Of a stretch of 35,666 nt of DNA, positions 8,250 through 16,697 are shown one piece after another. The translations under genes were made by a program, and so were the position numbers. The stretch is taken from NCBI GenBank assembly GCA_005777805.1, contig SXLG01000191.1, positions 1-35,666 of the forward strand, written 5' to 3'. The notes below the pieces were generated by a model that did no database searches, was not told the origin of the DNA, and saw nothing but the letters and a program-made list of their open reading frames with translations. This DNA is from Pseudomonadota bacterium (GTDB lineage Bacteria; Desulfobacterota; Binatia; UBA12015). Within the stretch, counting starts at the first letter, position 1. Every line of letters starts with the position of its first letter.

Positions 8250-8306
8250 GCTACGAGGTTGTGCCGGCCGCGCGCCCGACGCGCGCGGCTGGCGCAACCT
8301 CGTAGC
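8250..8306. terminator. Long hairpin between convergent genes, probable bidirectional terminator
   Basis: Bases 8250-8274 and 8282-8306 form a 25-base inverted repeat with only two differences, both of which become G-U pairs in RNA. The loop is 7 bases. There is no T run, but the stem is exceptionally stable. It lies 14 bases after the secreted-protein stop and 52 bases after the end of the opposing isomerase gene. Confidence 0.65.
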
Positions 8307-8357
8307 CGAGCTTCGTCGATGGAGGCGCCCGCCGAATCCCGACTCGGCGACGGCGCC

Positions 8358-9020
8358 TCAGGGCCGAGCCAGAGCGGCAAGCACCAGGTCGAGGCGATCG
8401 TTGCCGAAGTACATATCGCTCCCGTCGACGAAAAAGGTCGGCGAGCCGAAGCCGCCACGTGCAATCAGCTCATCGGTGTTGCCCCGCAGGCGGGCCTTGC
8501 ACGCAGGCTCCTCGATCTCCCCGAGCAGGGCTTCGGGCTCGAGGCCGAGGCGCAATGCGACGCCTGCGAGAACCTCGCGCTGCGAGATGTCCTCGAGTTC
8601 GCCCCAGTAGGTCTCGAAGATGGCACGCACCCACTCGGTCAGGCGGCCGTGCCGCTCGGCGACGAAGCAGGCCCGCATGGCGCGCACGCTGTTGACCGGG
8701 AAGACCGCCGGCTGGCCGATGCGCAGGCCGCAGAAACGTGCCCAGTCGGCGAGATCCTTGACGTAGTAGCGGGCCTTGCGCGCAGCCCCGCTCGCCTCGG
8801 CAGGGCCAGCGGCGTTGCCGAGGGCGGCCGTCATGCGCGCCCGGTGCTCGTAGAGCCCCCGGTTCACGGCGTTGAACACGCCGCCGACCAGGATCGGTCG
8901 CCACGCGATGGCGCAGCCGGTCTCGGCAATCACGGCCTGCACCCGATGGAACGCGAGGTAGGTCCATGGGCTCGAGCAATCGAAGAACATTTCGAGGCGG
9001 CGCGGCGGCGGTGGACTCAT
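8358..9020 (-). CDS. 2-hydroxychromene-2-carboxylate isomerase family protein (DsbA-like thioredoxin fold)
   Basis: The 220-residue product begins MSPPPPRRLEMFFDCSSPWT. The FDCSSPWTYLA segment matches the conserved FDxxSPxxYLA motif, whose serine activates glutathione in HCCA isomerases of the kappa-GST/DsbA superfamily. The substrate-side segment WRPILVGGVFNAVN and the late GSPTFFVDG cis-proline loop are also present. There is no CxxC pair, which argues against a disulphide oxidoreductase. Relatives act in aromatic-compound breakdown or as glutathione-dependent isomerases; the substrate here is unknown. The start at 9020 gives the normal N-terminus, while an upstream in-frame start at 9074 adds unrelated residues. 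Confidence 0.85.
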   Translation of the reverse strand: MSPPPPRRLEMFFDCSSPWTYLAFHRVQAVIAETGCAIAWRPILVGGVFNAVNRGLYEHRARMTAALGNAAGPAEASGAARKARYYVKDLADWARFCGLRIGQPAVFPVNSVRAMRACFVAERHGRLTEWVRAIFETYWGELEDISQREVLAGVALRLGLEPEALLGEIEEPACKARLRGNTDELIARGGFGSPTFFVDGSDMYFGNDRLDLVLAALARP

Positions 9021-9090
9021 CCGTTCGACGCTAGCACGGGTCGATCGGCCACCGGGAGCACTTGGCGGCAGCACGGCACGGTGGTGTTGA

Positions 9091-9113
9091 TCGGCGCGCC
9101 GTAGCGGCGCCGA
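9091..9113. terminator. Small GC-rich hairpin downstream of the metallopeptidase gene
   Basis: TCGGCGC at 9091-9097 pairs perfectly with GCGCCGA at 9107-9113 around a 9-base loop. It lies about 100 bases past the stop of the metallopeptidase gene, with no T run. It is a weak terminator candidate only. Confidence 0.3.
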
Positions 9114-9212
9114 GATTGCGGGGCGCCGCGTGCCTCACGTCTTCGCGCCGGACGAGAGCCGAGGCACGGTCGCCCGGCACCAGGGTAGCCGGACGATCGC
9201 GCCTCGATCCGA

Positions 9213-11366
9213 TCAGTTCAGGTTCTGGTCGAAGATGTCGTCGATATAGCCCGCGTGGCCGGCGCTGCAGTTGGTGTTGTAGGTGGTCTGGAAGTCGTCC
9301 ATGCCCCTGGATGTCGCACCGGCGCCATTGCCGCAGCAGCCGCCGGCGCCGAGTCCGTTGCCCAGGAAGATCTTGTGCGTCGAACCCTCATCGACGTACC
9401 AGAGCACGTCGTCGCCATCGGTGTGGCTGTCCCAGAGGTCATGGAAGGTCTGGGCGACGTACCACTCGCGGCTGTTCTTGCTCGAGGTTTTGGCGCAGGC
9501 GTCGGTCTCCATCTCGGTGCCATAGGAGGCCGTGCAGCTTGCGTCGCCGCGGCTGCAGCCGACCCAGGCGGGCACGAAGTCGGCATAACCTTCGGTCAGG
9601 GCGAGCCCCTCCGTGTACGCCGTGCAAAAGCTATGGCTGACGCAGGCGCCGCTCGGGAAATTGTTGTTCCAGAACTCGTAATGCACCTGGTGGGCAAACT
9701 CGTGCTGCACGATATCGTTCTGGACGCCGTGGGCGGCGGTCAACCAGACGCGCCCGTCGCAGCTCGCGCAACTCCAGGGCACCCCGGAGCCGTCGCCGCA
9801 GTCATAGGTGCTGTTGGGGTAGTAGACCTTGAGCGGATCTGCCCGCAGCGGGTTCAGCTCGCCCCGCCAGTACATCTCCGACCAGAGCATGTAGCCGCCG
9901 AAGTAGAGCTCGCCCAGCCCGTTGGCATCGCCGCCGTCGGCGTCGGCATACCAGTGGCCCTCGTCGTGGCTCGTCGAAATGCCCGTTCTGTCGGGGTTCC
10001 TCCAGCGGAAGAGGTCGTCGGTGGAGGTGCGCGGTTCGAAGAAGGAGTTGTAGGCGCGGAACTGGACGCGGAGGTTCTGGCCCGAGTAGCCGGCGTGGTT
10101 GACGCTGAGCGTGTAGTGGCCGTCCCACTCCACCCACTCGCTGGCAAGTTTGGTCCAGCTGCCGCTGTCGTTCCACCACGCGACCGCGCGCCAGCCCCAG
10201 CCGGGGTGCAGCGCATGGTCGGTCCACTTGACCGAGAACTGGCCCGTGATGGTGTAGGTCGCGGCACTGGTGGTGGCGAGCCCGGCGGGTGGGTTGACGC
10301 TGGCGCCCCGTGTGATCGAGCCGCCCCCCGGCAGGCAGGCACTGGGGAAGCGGGCGCAGTCGCCGCGCGGCTCCTCGCAGACCTCGTCGCCGCTCGGGCC
10401 GGCGCTGGTGGGGTCGATGGTCCTGACGCTCGAGTGCTGGGGGTCGTGGATCAAACCGGAATCCGGGATCACGGCCTTTGGAGTTTTGTAGTCCCCGACC
10501 GCCCAGTCGAAGTCGGGATGCGAGACGATCTCGCCGGTGTCGATGCCCGTGCCTTCGGCCGGATCGAGAGCCAGGCTCGTTGGCAGATAGAGATCCTCCC
10601 AGGTCGTCCGGTTGAAGGTGCCGATATCGGGATTGGTCGTGTTGGGGGTGAGGCGGTAGAAAAGCGAGAACCACTGCCGGGCGTCGCCTCGGCGGCCCGA
10701 CGAGATACGCTTGAGGTAGGAGGCGATCAGTCCGGCCTTGGGCCGCGACGACGCTAGCAGAGCCTGGGCGAGGGAATCGGTCTGCTCCGGATCGATCGCG
10801 AAGATATCGAAGTAGGAATGGAGCGCGAGCTTGCCGTTCGCGCTGGCGGCCCCGCGCTGGATATCAAGTGCCATCTGCAGAAGCAGCGTCTGTCCGCGCC
10901 GCAGGAGGTAGACGCCCGGCAACTCGGCCTTGGTGAGTTGGCAGAGCCCCCACTGCGGATCGAGCTTGACCGCGACCGGAGTCTCCGTACCGGCCAGCAC
11001 CGCGTCCAGATTCGCGACCCGGAAGGCTTCGGGCATGAAGCTGCGCCGGTCGTCGCCCTCGAAGGCGCACACTGGAAAGACCAGGATCACGTCGACATCG
11101 GGGTCGTTGTTGCGGAAGGCGTAGTCGAGGCGGGTGTCGCCCTTGCCCTTGGTATCCGTGAGGAAGCTGAATGGGCCGCTGACGGCGGCCTTGGCGAGCG
11201 TGACCACGATGGTCCCCGGCTCGTGCGCACGGGCGGGGCGGCTGTCGCCTACGGAGAATAGCGCGAGCGCGCAGGCACCGAGGGCGGCGCGTGCGAGGGC
11301 CTCTCGTGCGGGTAGTCTCCCAGCACGGGGTCGGAGAAGACGATTCAGGGAGTGGAAACTCGACAT
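9213..11366 (-). CDS. Large secreted zinc metallopeptidase with HExxH and EGYAD motifs
   Basis: The 717-residue product has a Sec signal peptide (hydrophobic core AALGACALALFSVG, probable cleavage after ARA near residue 45). Near the C-terminus it has HEFAH at 555-559, with E556 as catalytic base, followed 33 residues after the second histidine by E592 in EGYADF. HExxH plus a downstream glutamate in an EGxAD setting is a gluzincin-type zinc site. About 500 residues lie before it, including a probable beta-sandwich region with TYTITGQFSVKW. Many cysteines in the last third (for example GGCCGNG) suggest disulphides. No named family is recognised. The ATG at 11366 is chosen over 11378 because GGAG precedes it by six bases. 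It is a likely exported protein and a possible type II secretion substrate. Confidence 0.75.
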   Translation of the reverse strand: MSSFHSLNRLLRPRAGRLPAREALARAALGACALALFSVGDSRPARAHEPGTIVVTLAKAAVSGPFSFLTDTKGKGDTRLDYAFRNNDPDVDVILVFPVCAFEGDDRRSFMPEAFRVANLDAVLAGTETPVAVKLDPQWGLCQLTKAELPGVYLLRRGQTLLLQMALDIQRGAASANGKLALHSYFDIFAIDPEQTDSLAQALLASSRPKAGLIASYLKRISSGRRGDARQWFSLFYRLTPNTTNPDIGTFNRTTWEDLYLPTSLALDPAEGTGIDTGEIVSHPDFDWAVGDYKTPKAVIPDSGLIHDPQHSSVRTIDPTSAGPSGDEVCEEPRGDCARFPSACLPGGGSITRGASVNPPAGLATTSAATYTITGQFSVKWTDHALHPGWGWRAVAWWNDSGSWTKLASEWVEWDGHYTLSVNHAGYSGQNLRVQFRAYNSFFEPRTSTDDLFRWRNPDRTGISTSHDEGHWYADADGGDANGLGELYFGGYMLWSEMYWRGELNPLRADPLKVYYPNSTYDCGDGSGVPWSCASCDGRVWLTAAHGVQNDIVQHEFAHQVHYEFWNNNFPSGACVSHSFCTAYTEGLALTEGYADFVPAWVGCSRGDASCTASYGTEMETDACAKTSSKNSREWYVAQTFHDLWDSHTDGDDVLWYVDEGSTHKIFLGNGLGAGGCCGNGAGATSRGMDDFQTTYNTNCSAGHAGYIDDIFDQNLN

Positions 11367-11558
11367 TGGAAGCTCCATCTGGGGGGTTGATCAGGCGATC
11401 GATCGAGTATCAAGGTCTTCGCCGGCGTACAAGAAGTTTTGCAACGGAAGTTTTGTTCGAGGAGGGCGGGTTTGCTCCCGCGCGCGGGGTAGCGTAGCCG
11501 CCTCCAGCCGGTGGCCCGCGCCGCGGCGCGTCAGGCCGCCCGAGAGGAGAATCTGAAC
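11367..11558. promoter_or_regulatory. Divergent intergenic region between the metallopeptidase and yajQ
   Basis: About 190 bases lie between genes pointing away from each other. A direct repeat GAAGTTTTG occurs at 11433-11441 and 11447-11455, and this AT-richer patch stands out from the surrounding GC-rich DNA. It could be part of a promoter or operator; no sigma-70 consensus is clear. Confidence 0.35.
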
Positions 11559-12044
11559 ATGCCCACGTTCGACATCGTCTCGCAGGTCGAGACGCAGGAG
11601 GTGCAGAACGCCCTCCAGCAGGCCCGCAAGGAGATTTCCCAGCGCTACGACTTCAAGGGCTCGAAGACCGAGATCCGCGACGAGAAGAACCTCATCACGG
11701 TTCTCTCCGACAACGACTTCAAGGTGAAGGCCGTGGTCGAGGTCCTCCATGGCAAGCTGGCCAAGCGCGGCGTGAGTCTGAAGTCACTCGAGTACGGCAA
11801 GGTCGAGCCGGCCGGCGGCTCGATGGCTCGCCAGACGATCACGATCCTGCAGGGCCTCACCACCGACGATGCGCGCGAGGTCGTCAAGCTGATCAAGGAG
11901 ATGCGGCTCAAGGTGCAGGCCCAGATCCAGGACGACCAGGTGCGGGTGACGGCAAAACAGCGCGATGATCTGCAACAGGTGATCCAGGGGCTGCACGCGG
12001 TCGACTTCCGTCGCCCGCTCCAGTTCTTGAACATGCGGGATTAG
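11559..12044 (+). CDS. yajQ: YajQ family nucleotide-binding (cyclic-di-GMP receptor type) protein
   Basis: The 161-residue product begins MPTFDIVSQVETQEVQNAL and contains RYDFKGSKTEI, GGSMARQTITILQGL and a final RRPLQFLNMRD, all signatures of YajQ. The family has two RNP-like ferredoxin folds. Some members bind cyclic di-GMP and act with transcription factors in virulence control, while others bind nucleic acids. The ligand cannot be read here. The ATG at 11559 is fixed by the conserved start; upstream in-frame codons from 11511 are not conserved. It stands alone and diverges from the metallopeptidase gene. Confidence 0.93.
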   Translation: MPTFDIVSQVETQEVQNALQQARKEISQRYDFKGSKTEIRDEKNLITVLSDNDFKVKAVVEVLHGKLAKRGVSLKSLEYGKVEPAGGSMARQTITILQGLTTDDAREVVKLIKEMRLKVQAQIQDDQVRVTAKQRDDLQQVIQGLHAVDFRRPLQFLNMRD

Positions 12045-12442
12045 CTCCGGGAATTCGCGCGCTGCGGGCGCTGCGCCAAGCCTCCGGAGAGAAGTCGCCC
12101 CTCGGCGAAGGGGCTATGTTGGCCGCCGGACCGAGCGTCGCTCTTCGCAAGCGACGCCGAGAGTCCTTGGCGGCCACGGGCATCGAGCGACTTCAACCCT
12201 GGGCGCATGAAGAGACGATGCGGCGCGGTTGTCGTCACGATGCGGGATTCGCGTCTGCGGGCGGCGTGGTCGCGGTCGGGCGTCCGGGTGGGGTTCGTCG
12301 TCACGATGCGGGACCCCTCTTGCCGCGGAGCTTTCCCGCCGTGCCGGGGTGAGCCTGGGCCGGTCCGCGCACGAGCGAGCGTGCGTGGCATCGGGCCCTG
12401 ACATTTGAGGAACCGGTGGCGAGCGTGACAGAAGGAGAAGAT
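12045..12442 (+). other. Non-coding stretch with short direct repeats
   Basis: About 400 bases hold no convincing gene. Contents: a possible hairpin just after yajQ (GCCCCT, six-base loop, AGGGGC near 12090-12110), a 16-base exact direct repeat 66 bases apart (12232-12247 and 12298-12313), and the ribosome site GAAGGAGAAG of the next gene at about 12430-12439. Frames across the repeats on both strands stay open for 60-110 codons but resemble nothing known to me. Confidence 0.5.
12232..12313. repeat. Direct repeat with a 66-base period
   Basis: TCGTCACGATGCGGGA occurs at 12232-12247 and again, identically, at 12298-12313; each copy is preceded by GGTT or GGTTC. The bases between copies share only weak similarity. 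The period is a multiple of three, so it may be a decayed coding repeat or an intergenic repeat element. Confidence 0.55.
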
Positions 12443-13585
12443 ATGTCGCCTGCATCCCCTGGGTCTCTAGCGCCGCGGCGCGCGTTCATTGGCGCGCTGC
12501 TCATTCTTCTTCCGGCCTGCGGCAATGTCGACAGCGCCGGGCAGGTCGCCTGGAATCCCCTCCTTCCCGGTCCGTGGCCGGTGGGTGTGACTCGTATCGT
12601 CTTGGTGGACCCGGTGCGGGATCGCCCCCTCCTGACCGAGATCTGGTACCCGGCGGCAGCCGAGGTGCGGGGCCAGCCTGCATCTCCCCTCACGGATTTT
12701 GTCGATCCGGCAGTGGCTGGATTGCTCGCGCAATCGACGGTTCCGCTGGTGGCCGTGCGCGACGCGGCGTTCTCGTCCGACGGCCCTTTCCCGCTGATCG
12801 CTTTCTCGCATGGCAACGGCGGCGTCCGCTTTCAGAACACCTTTCAGGTCGAGCGCCTGGCCTCGCATGGTTTTGTTGTCGCCGCTCCCGATCACACGGG
12901 AAACACCCTCTTCGATCTTGGGGCTGACCCACAGTCGGCGCAGAACCGCCCGCTCGACATCTCGTTTCTCTTTGACGCGATGACCGCGGCCACGGCCGTG
13001 CCCGGAGGTGCCTTCGCGGGGTGGATCGACGCGCGCATCCCCTTCGGCGTGACCGGCCACTCGTTCGGCTCCTTCACGAGCCTCGCGGTGGCGAGTGTCG
13101 ATCGGCGCGTGGGCGCTGCCGTGCCGATGGCCGCGCCCGGCCCGGTCTCGCCCGCATACTCGGCGCCGACGCTCTTGATGCTGGCGGGCGAGGACAAGAC
13201 GATCGGCGAGAGCCTGAATCAGGGGATTCGCGAGGTCTACCGCGTGTTGCCAGGACCGCGTTTTCTGGTCGAGATCCCCGATGCCGGCCACTACAGCTTC
13301 ACGATTGCGTGTCTGACCGGGACCGGTCTCGGCGACGACGACGGCTGTGGCGAGGGGAGTCGTTTCGGCACGGGCGAGCCCTTTGGCTTTACTCCCGCAG
13401 AGCAGGTCTGGGCGGTGACGAACGCATACTCCGTGGCCCTCTTCGGCCGCTACCTGAAGGGCATCGAGTCCTACGACGAGGCCCTCGCGACCGACCTCTA
13501 TCCGGAGATCGCGCGGCTCACCTCCGATCCGCGCCCGGAGCTCAGCCTGCTGGCACCTCCCGGACGTGCGTTGTCGTCCCACTGA
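12443..13585 (+). CDS. Secreted alpha/beta-hydrolase lipoprotein (PAF-acetylhydrolase/dienelactone hydrolase-like)
   Basis: The 380-residue product has a lipoprotein signal: a hydrophobic stretch ending in LLPAC, with the cysteine about residue 24 as lipidation site. The mature enzyme shows an oxyanion-region HGNGG after LIAFS, and the nucleophile Ser207 in GHSFGS. An acidic residue lies in LAGEDKT (about 250), and a C-terminal His283 lies in DAGHYSF. This is the order Ser-Asp-His of an alpha/beta hydrolase. The front part (RPLLTEIWYPA) resembles predicted dienelactone hydrolase/PAF-acetylhydrolase proteins, so an esterase or lipase activity is likely. The ATG at 12443 has a strong GAAGGAGAAG site; the GTG at 12416 is less likely. 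Confidence 0.85.
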   Translation: MSPASPGSLAPRRAFIGALLILLPACGNVDSAGQVAWNPLLPGPWPVGVTRIVLVDPVRDRPLLTEIWYPAAAEVRGQPASPLTDFVDPAVAGLLAQSTVPLVAVRDAAFSSDGPFPLIAFSHGNGGVRFQNTFQVERLASHGFVVAAPDHTGNTLFDLGADPQSAQNRPLDISFLFDAMTAATAVPGGAFAGWIDARIPFGVTGHSFGSFTSLAVASVDRRVGAAVPMAAPGPVSPAYSAPTLLMLAGEDKTIGESLNQGIREVYRVLPGPRFLVEIPDAGHYSFTIACLTGTGLGDDDGCGEGSRFGTGEPFGFTPAEQVWAVTNAYSVALFGRYLKGIESYDEALATDLYPEIARLTSDPRPELSLLAPPGRALSSH

Positions 13586-13605
13586 GAGGGGCAGGTCGCG
13601 CGCGA

Positions 13606-13635
13606 TTGGCCCGCGCACGGCAGGCGTGCGGCCAA
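13606..13635. terminator. Hairpin between convergent genes
   Basis: TTGGCC (13606-13611) pairs with GGCCAA (13630-13635), and inside it GCACG pairs with CGTGC around a 5-base loop, leaving a 3-base bulge. It lies between the hydrolase stop and the opposing GNAT stop, so it can end transcription from both sides. Confidence 0.5.
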
Positions 13636-13698
13636 GTGCGCAGGAGGGATGCAGGTCGCGCGTCTGCGGCCTGGGCTTCGTCGGTGCGGGATGGTCGC

Positions 13699-14277
13699 TC
13701 AGTCCAGCGCGCGGCGTGGGCCGACGGCGGCATTCGCGTGGAACTGCACGCGCGTCAAACGATAGAGCACATGCGGGCCGAGCGGGCTCCCGCTCGGCAG
13801 GGCCGGGTGAACGAAGTCACTGGCGAGATCGCGCTCGAGACCGATCGCGCGCATCACGCGCTGCGAGCGCTCGTTGGTGGTGGCGGTGAACGAGAGCACC
13901 TCGGCCAGCCCGAGGCCTGCCGGCGGGTCGGCGAATGCGCACGCGAGTACGGCACGCGAAGCCTCGCTGGCGTAGCCCTGCCCCCACCACGCCGAGCGGA
14001 GTCGCCAGCCGATTTCGAGACCCGCGCGAAAACCCGGAATCGACAGGCCGGTGAAGCCGATGCATTCGCCGGCGCGATCCACGCACCAGAGACCGAAGCC
14101 ATGCTCGACGAACTGGGCCTCGATGTGGTCGAGGAGGGCATCGGACTGCGCGGGAGCGAGTGGCGGGCCGAGCATCGCCATGACCTCGGGATCGGCGTTC
14201 ATCTGGCGAAAGGCCGGCCGGTCGTCCGGACGCCACCGCCGCAGCAGGAGCCGCCGCGTGGCGAGCTGTGTGTTCAT
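13699..14277 (-). CDS. GNAT family N-acetyltransferase (RimJ/RimL type)
   Basis: The 192-residue product begins MNTQLATRRLLLRRWRPDD, the usual start of RimJ/RimL-type acetyltransferases. It has the middle strand GECIGFTGLSIPGF, the WWGQGYASEA acetyl-CoA pyrophosphate-binding loop, and the late NERSQRVMRAIG segment. These enzymes transfer acetyl from acetyl-CoA to an amine, often a protein N-terminus or an antibiotic; the acceptor here is unknown. The ATG at 14277 overlaps the cupin stop by four bases, so the two genes are translationally coupled. Confidence 0.9.
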   Translation of the reverse strand: MNTQLATRRLLLRRWRPDDRPAFRQMNADPEVMAMLGPPLAPAQSDALLDHIEAQFVEHGFGLWCVDRAGECIGFTGLSIPGFRAGLEIGWRLRSAWWGQGYASEASRAVLACAFADPPAGLGLAEVLSFTATTNERSQRVMRAIGLERDLASDFVHPALPSGSPLGPHVLYRLTRVQFHANAAVGPRRALD

Positions 14278-14711
14278 CGTGGCGCAAGGTCCGGCGTGTG
14301 CGGATCTGCGGGGGAGAGCTCCGCGGCCTCGGTCTGGGCGGGTGAATCCAGGTGGAGCGCGAGCCAGACGGTCGGCTGGTCGGGATCGGTCCATTCGACG
14401 CGATGGCGGGCATGGCTCGGGATCAGGAGATGGTCGCCCGGCCCAAGCTCCATGGGCGGTGCGCCCTCGAAGCGCAGCCGTGCCGCGCCCGTGAGGAGCA
14501 GGACCCATTCCTCACCCGCCTGGTCGTACCAGAATCCATGGGGCGAAGCGTGGCCGAGCGAGACGATGCGCTCGACCCGCAGGCCCGGCCGGCCGAGCAG
14601 GGGCTCGCAGAGCTCCTGCGGCAGAGCCGCCGGGAGTTTCGCGAGCAGGTTGCCGTCTGGATGGACTCGGAAGCAGTCCGTAGCGAGGGCTTTGGGTGAC
14701 TTGCTCGGCAT
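14274..14711 (-). CDS. Cupin domain protein
   Basis: The 145-residue product is a single cupin barrel. GEEWVLLLTGAARLRFEG and LGPGDHLLIPSHARHRVEW correspond to cupin motifs 1 and 2. The family's usual metal ligands are partly recognisable: E in GEEW, and H in SHARHRV. The preceding HGFWYDQAGEEW supports a binding pocket. Function is unknown; similar small cupins act as sensors, isomerases or oxygenases. It is coupled by a four-base overlap to the GNAT gene downstream. The start at 14711 (MPSKSPKALA) is preferred over 14741. Confidence 0.85.
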   Translation of the reverse strand: MPSKSPKALATDCFRVHPDGNLLAKLPAALPQELCEPLLGRPGLRVERIVSLGHASPHGFWYDQAGEEWVLLLTGAARLRFEGAPPMELGPGDHLLIPSHARHRVEWTDPDQPTVWLALHLDSPAQTEAAELSPADPHTPDLAPR

Positions 14712-14913
14712 GGCGCGTCGATACCGCAGGCGGCCACGCACGGCGACCCGGTCTTGCCCGGACAGGTGGGGAGGCTGGGAGAGGCCCTATCCACGAGGGG
14801 AGACCTCAGCGATCCTTCGGTCGGACGTATCTTGACCCGACGCTACGTCTCGGGCCGTGCCATGCATCGAGCCGTCGTGGCAGGTTCGCGATCGGCCGCG
14901 TCTCTGGCCACTT

Positions 14914-15531
14914 CTACCGCCGCGCTCGCCGGAAGTCCCAGGGCGCGACGGGGTTGGGGTCGGCCCAGAGTCCCCGGTGGGACTCGCGAGCCTCGCGCTC
15001 GAGCGCGCCTAGACTCGTATCGCTCGAATATTTCCAATACCACCACGCGAGCCCCTCGCGGAGAAGCGTCCGGTTGATGCTGACGCCGCCCTGCAGCAAC
15101 ACCTCGCCCAGCGTGCGGCCGTAGCGGTCACGGCCGCTCACGTGCACCGTCACCACGCGTCCAAAGACCATACCTGACGTGGCTTGCCGGGCGCGGTTGC
15201 CGAATGCCTGGTGTTTCTCAGGGCAGTCGATGCCGTCGAGTCGGACGCGCACTTCGCGACCCTCGAGGAGCACCTTGACCGTGTCGCCGTCGGTCACGCC
15301 GACCACCTTGCCGGTGAAGCTGCCCGAGGCGGGGCCCGCGGCGCCTTGGCGCCGAGACGACTGCGCCCGCGACGCCCGGCTGGCGCCACTCGAGGCGTGG
15401 CAGTGATAGCCGCCCCGCTTGCGGTCGTGGTGGCAACCGCTCGCATCGAGACCGCCGCCGTGCCCCAGACCTCTGACGGGCAGGGCCGCGACCAGCGTCA
15501 TGCATCCGAGGAGCCAGGCGAGTGTCTTCAT
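14914..15531 (-). CDS. Secreted thermonuclease-family nuclease with a Cys/His-rich N-terminal motif
   Basis: The 205-residue product has a Sec signal peptide (MKTLAWLLGCMTLVAALPVRG). A histidine- and cysteine-rich segment, DASGCHHDRKRGGYHCH (about residues 30-46), follows; it is of the YHYH-like type often found next to secreted SNase domains. After a serine/arginine linker comes the SNase OB fold (about 70-200). It includes VVGVTDGDTVKVLL, the RVRLDGIDCPE loop with catalytic Arg and Glu, and DRYGRTLGEV with the second catalytic Arg. The calcium/phosphate-site residues thus look intact, so it is probably an active exported DNase/RNase. It is preceded and followed by non-coding gaps of about 200 bases. 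Confidence 0.9.
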   Translation of the reverse strand: MKTLAWLLGCMTLVAALPVRGLGHGGGLDASGCHHDRKRGGYHCHASSGASRASRAQSSRRQGAAGPASGSFTGKVVGVTDGDTVKVLLEGREVRVRLDGIDCPEKHQAFGNRARQATSGMVFGRVVTVHVSGRDRYGRTLGEVLLQGGVSINRTLLREGLAWWYWKYSSDTSLGALEREARESHRGLWADPNPVAPWDFRRARR

Positions 15532-15756
15532 GGGAGGAGGGGCGAGCGAAGCTCGCAGCGGGAGCCGTCGGCTTCGTCCACGGCCACGTCCTGATTTTGC
15601 GAGAGATTCCCAGGCGCAGTCAAGCGATCTGTGACCGGACAGCCGTAGTCGGCCTGGACGACCAGATATCAGTGGATTTCAAGAATAAGAACAGCCCGTA
15701 GAGGCCAGCCCTCACCAATCAACTGGGCCGAAGAACCCAGGCAGGTCAGCCACGGC

Positions 15757-16695
15757 TCACCCCAGCGAGGGAGCGGCTGGCGTGCCACGCAGGTTCCACG
15801 GTCGGGCCGGATCGGCACGCCGGGGCAGCAGCTTGAGCAGAAGGGACAGGCCCGGTGGCGCCGTGGGGCCGGGCTTCAGGTCGAAGCGCAGGTTGAGGAG
15901 CGAGCGCTCGAGGGGCTCGCGCAGCAGGACGTCACCCGAGAGTGTGGCCGCGAGCTGGTGGCCGTCGGCCTCGAGCGAGGTCACCTGAAGCCGCATCCCG
16001 TGCAGCTCGGCCGAGACCTCGATCTTGTCAAAGCTCAGATCGGGCAGGCGTAGGCCCCTGGCAACCAGGCCCGCGAGCGAGAGATTGTGCAGGGCGAGTA
16101 CGAGCGTGCCTTCGCCCCCGGTGCGCGGTCGCGCCGGGTCACCGGCAATATCAAGCGCAAGATCGAGCTGGCCCGAGATGCGGCCAGGGGGGGGCAGGAG
16201 GGCGGTGGTCGCGCGTGCGAGATCGATCCCCTCCAGCACGAGGTGGACTGCGCTGGTGCCGTCGCTGCGTGCGAGCGTGCCATCGATCGTGCCGCCCGCG
16301 ACGTCGGCATCGATGTCCATCATTGTATTAGTCAAGCCGAGTGCGCCGAGGAGGGGGGTCGAGACGGTTACGCGGTCGAGCTCCAGTAGCCGTCGCGGAT
16401 CGTCGCTGCTGGCGACCACCACCTCGTCGAGACGGTAGCCCAGCGGGGGGCGCGGTCGGGCGGTAGCGAAACTCAGCGAGACCGGCTGATCGCGGGTCAG
16501 CTCGGAGAGGGCCCGTTCGACGATGCGCTCGTGCGGCAGTGCCCAGACGAAGGCGACCGCCAGGACCGCGAGAAAGAAAGCGCTGTAGCCCGCGATGACT
16601 CGCGCCCGAGTTTGCGATGTCTCGCCACTGCCGGCAGTCCCGCCTGTCCGCCGCGCCCCTGCAGCGCGTCTGGTCCAGATTTGTCTGATGGCCAT
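15757..16695 (-). CDS. gspN: Type II secretion system protein GspN
   Basis: This is the last gene of the gsp operon. The product (about 312 residues) has one N-terminal membrane helix at about 33-54, AGYSAFFLAVLAVAFVWALP. A large periplasmic domain follows, with repeated beta-strand patterns such as GGTIDGTL, ISGQLDLALDIAG and LEADGHQLAATLSGDV, typical of GspN and AsmA-like folds. GspN is an accessory component found in a subset of systems, including deltaproteobacterial ones; its exact job is unclear. The ATG at 16695 is taken as start; a TTG at 16701 overlapping the gspM stop is possible and adds two residues. Confidence 0.8.
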   Translation of the reverse strand: MAIRQIWTRRAAGARRTGGTAGSGETSQTRARVIAGYSAFFLAVLAVAFVWALPHERIVERALSELTRDQPVSLSFATARPRPPLGYRLDEVVVASSDDPRRLLELDRVTVSTPLLGALGLTNTMMDIDADVAGGTIDGTLARSDGTSAVHLVLEGIDLARATTALLPPPGRISGQLDLALDIAGDPARPRTGGEGTLVLALHNLSLAGLVARGLRLPDLSFDKIEVSAELHGMRLQVTSLEADGHQLAATLSGDVLLREPLERSLLNLRFDLKPGPTAPPGLSLLLKLLPRRADPARPWNLRGTPAAPSLG

Positions 16696-16697
16696 GT

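Noticed and set aside
9255-10757. A 500-codon plus-strand frame opposite the metallopeptidase
   Set aside because: No signal, motif or ribosome site; the opposite strand has signal peptide, HEFAH and EGYAD motifs.
13021-14835. A 604-codon plus-strand frame running through the hydrolase, GNAT and cupin genes
   Set aside because: It crosses several real genes on both strands and has no coherent domain.
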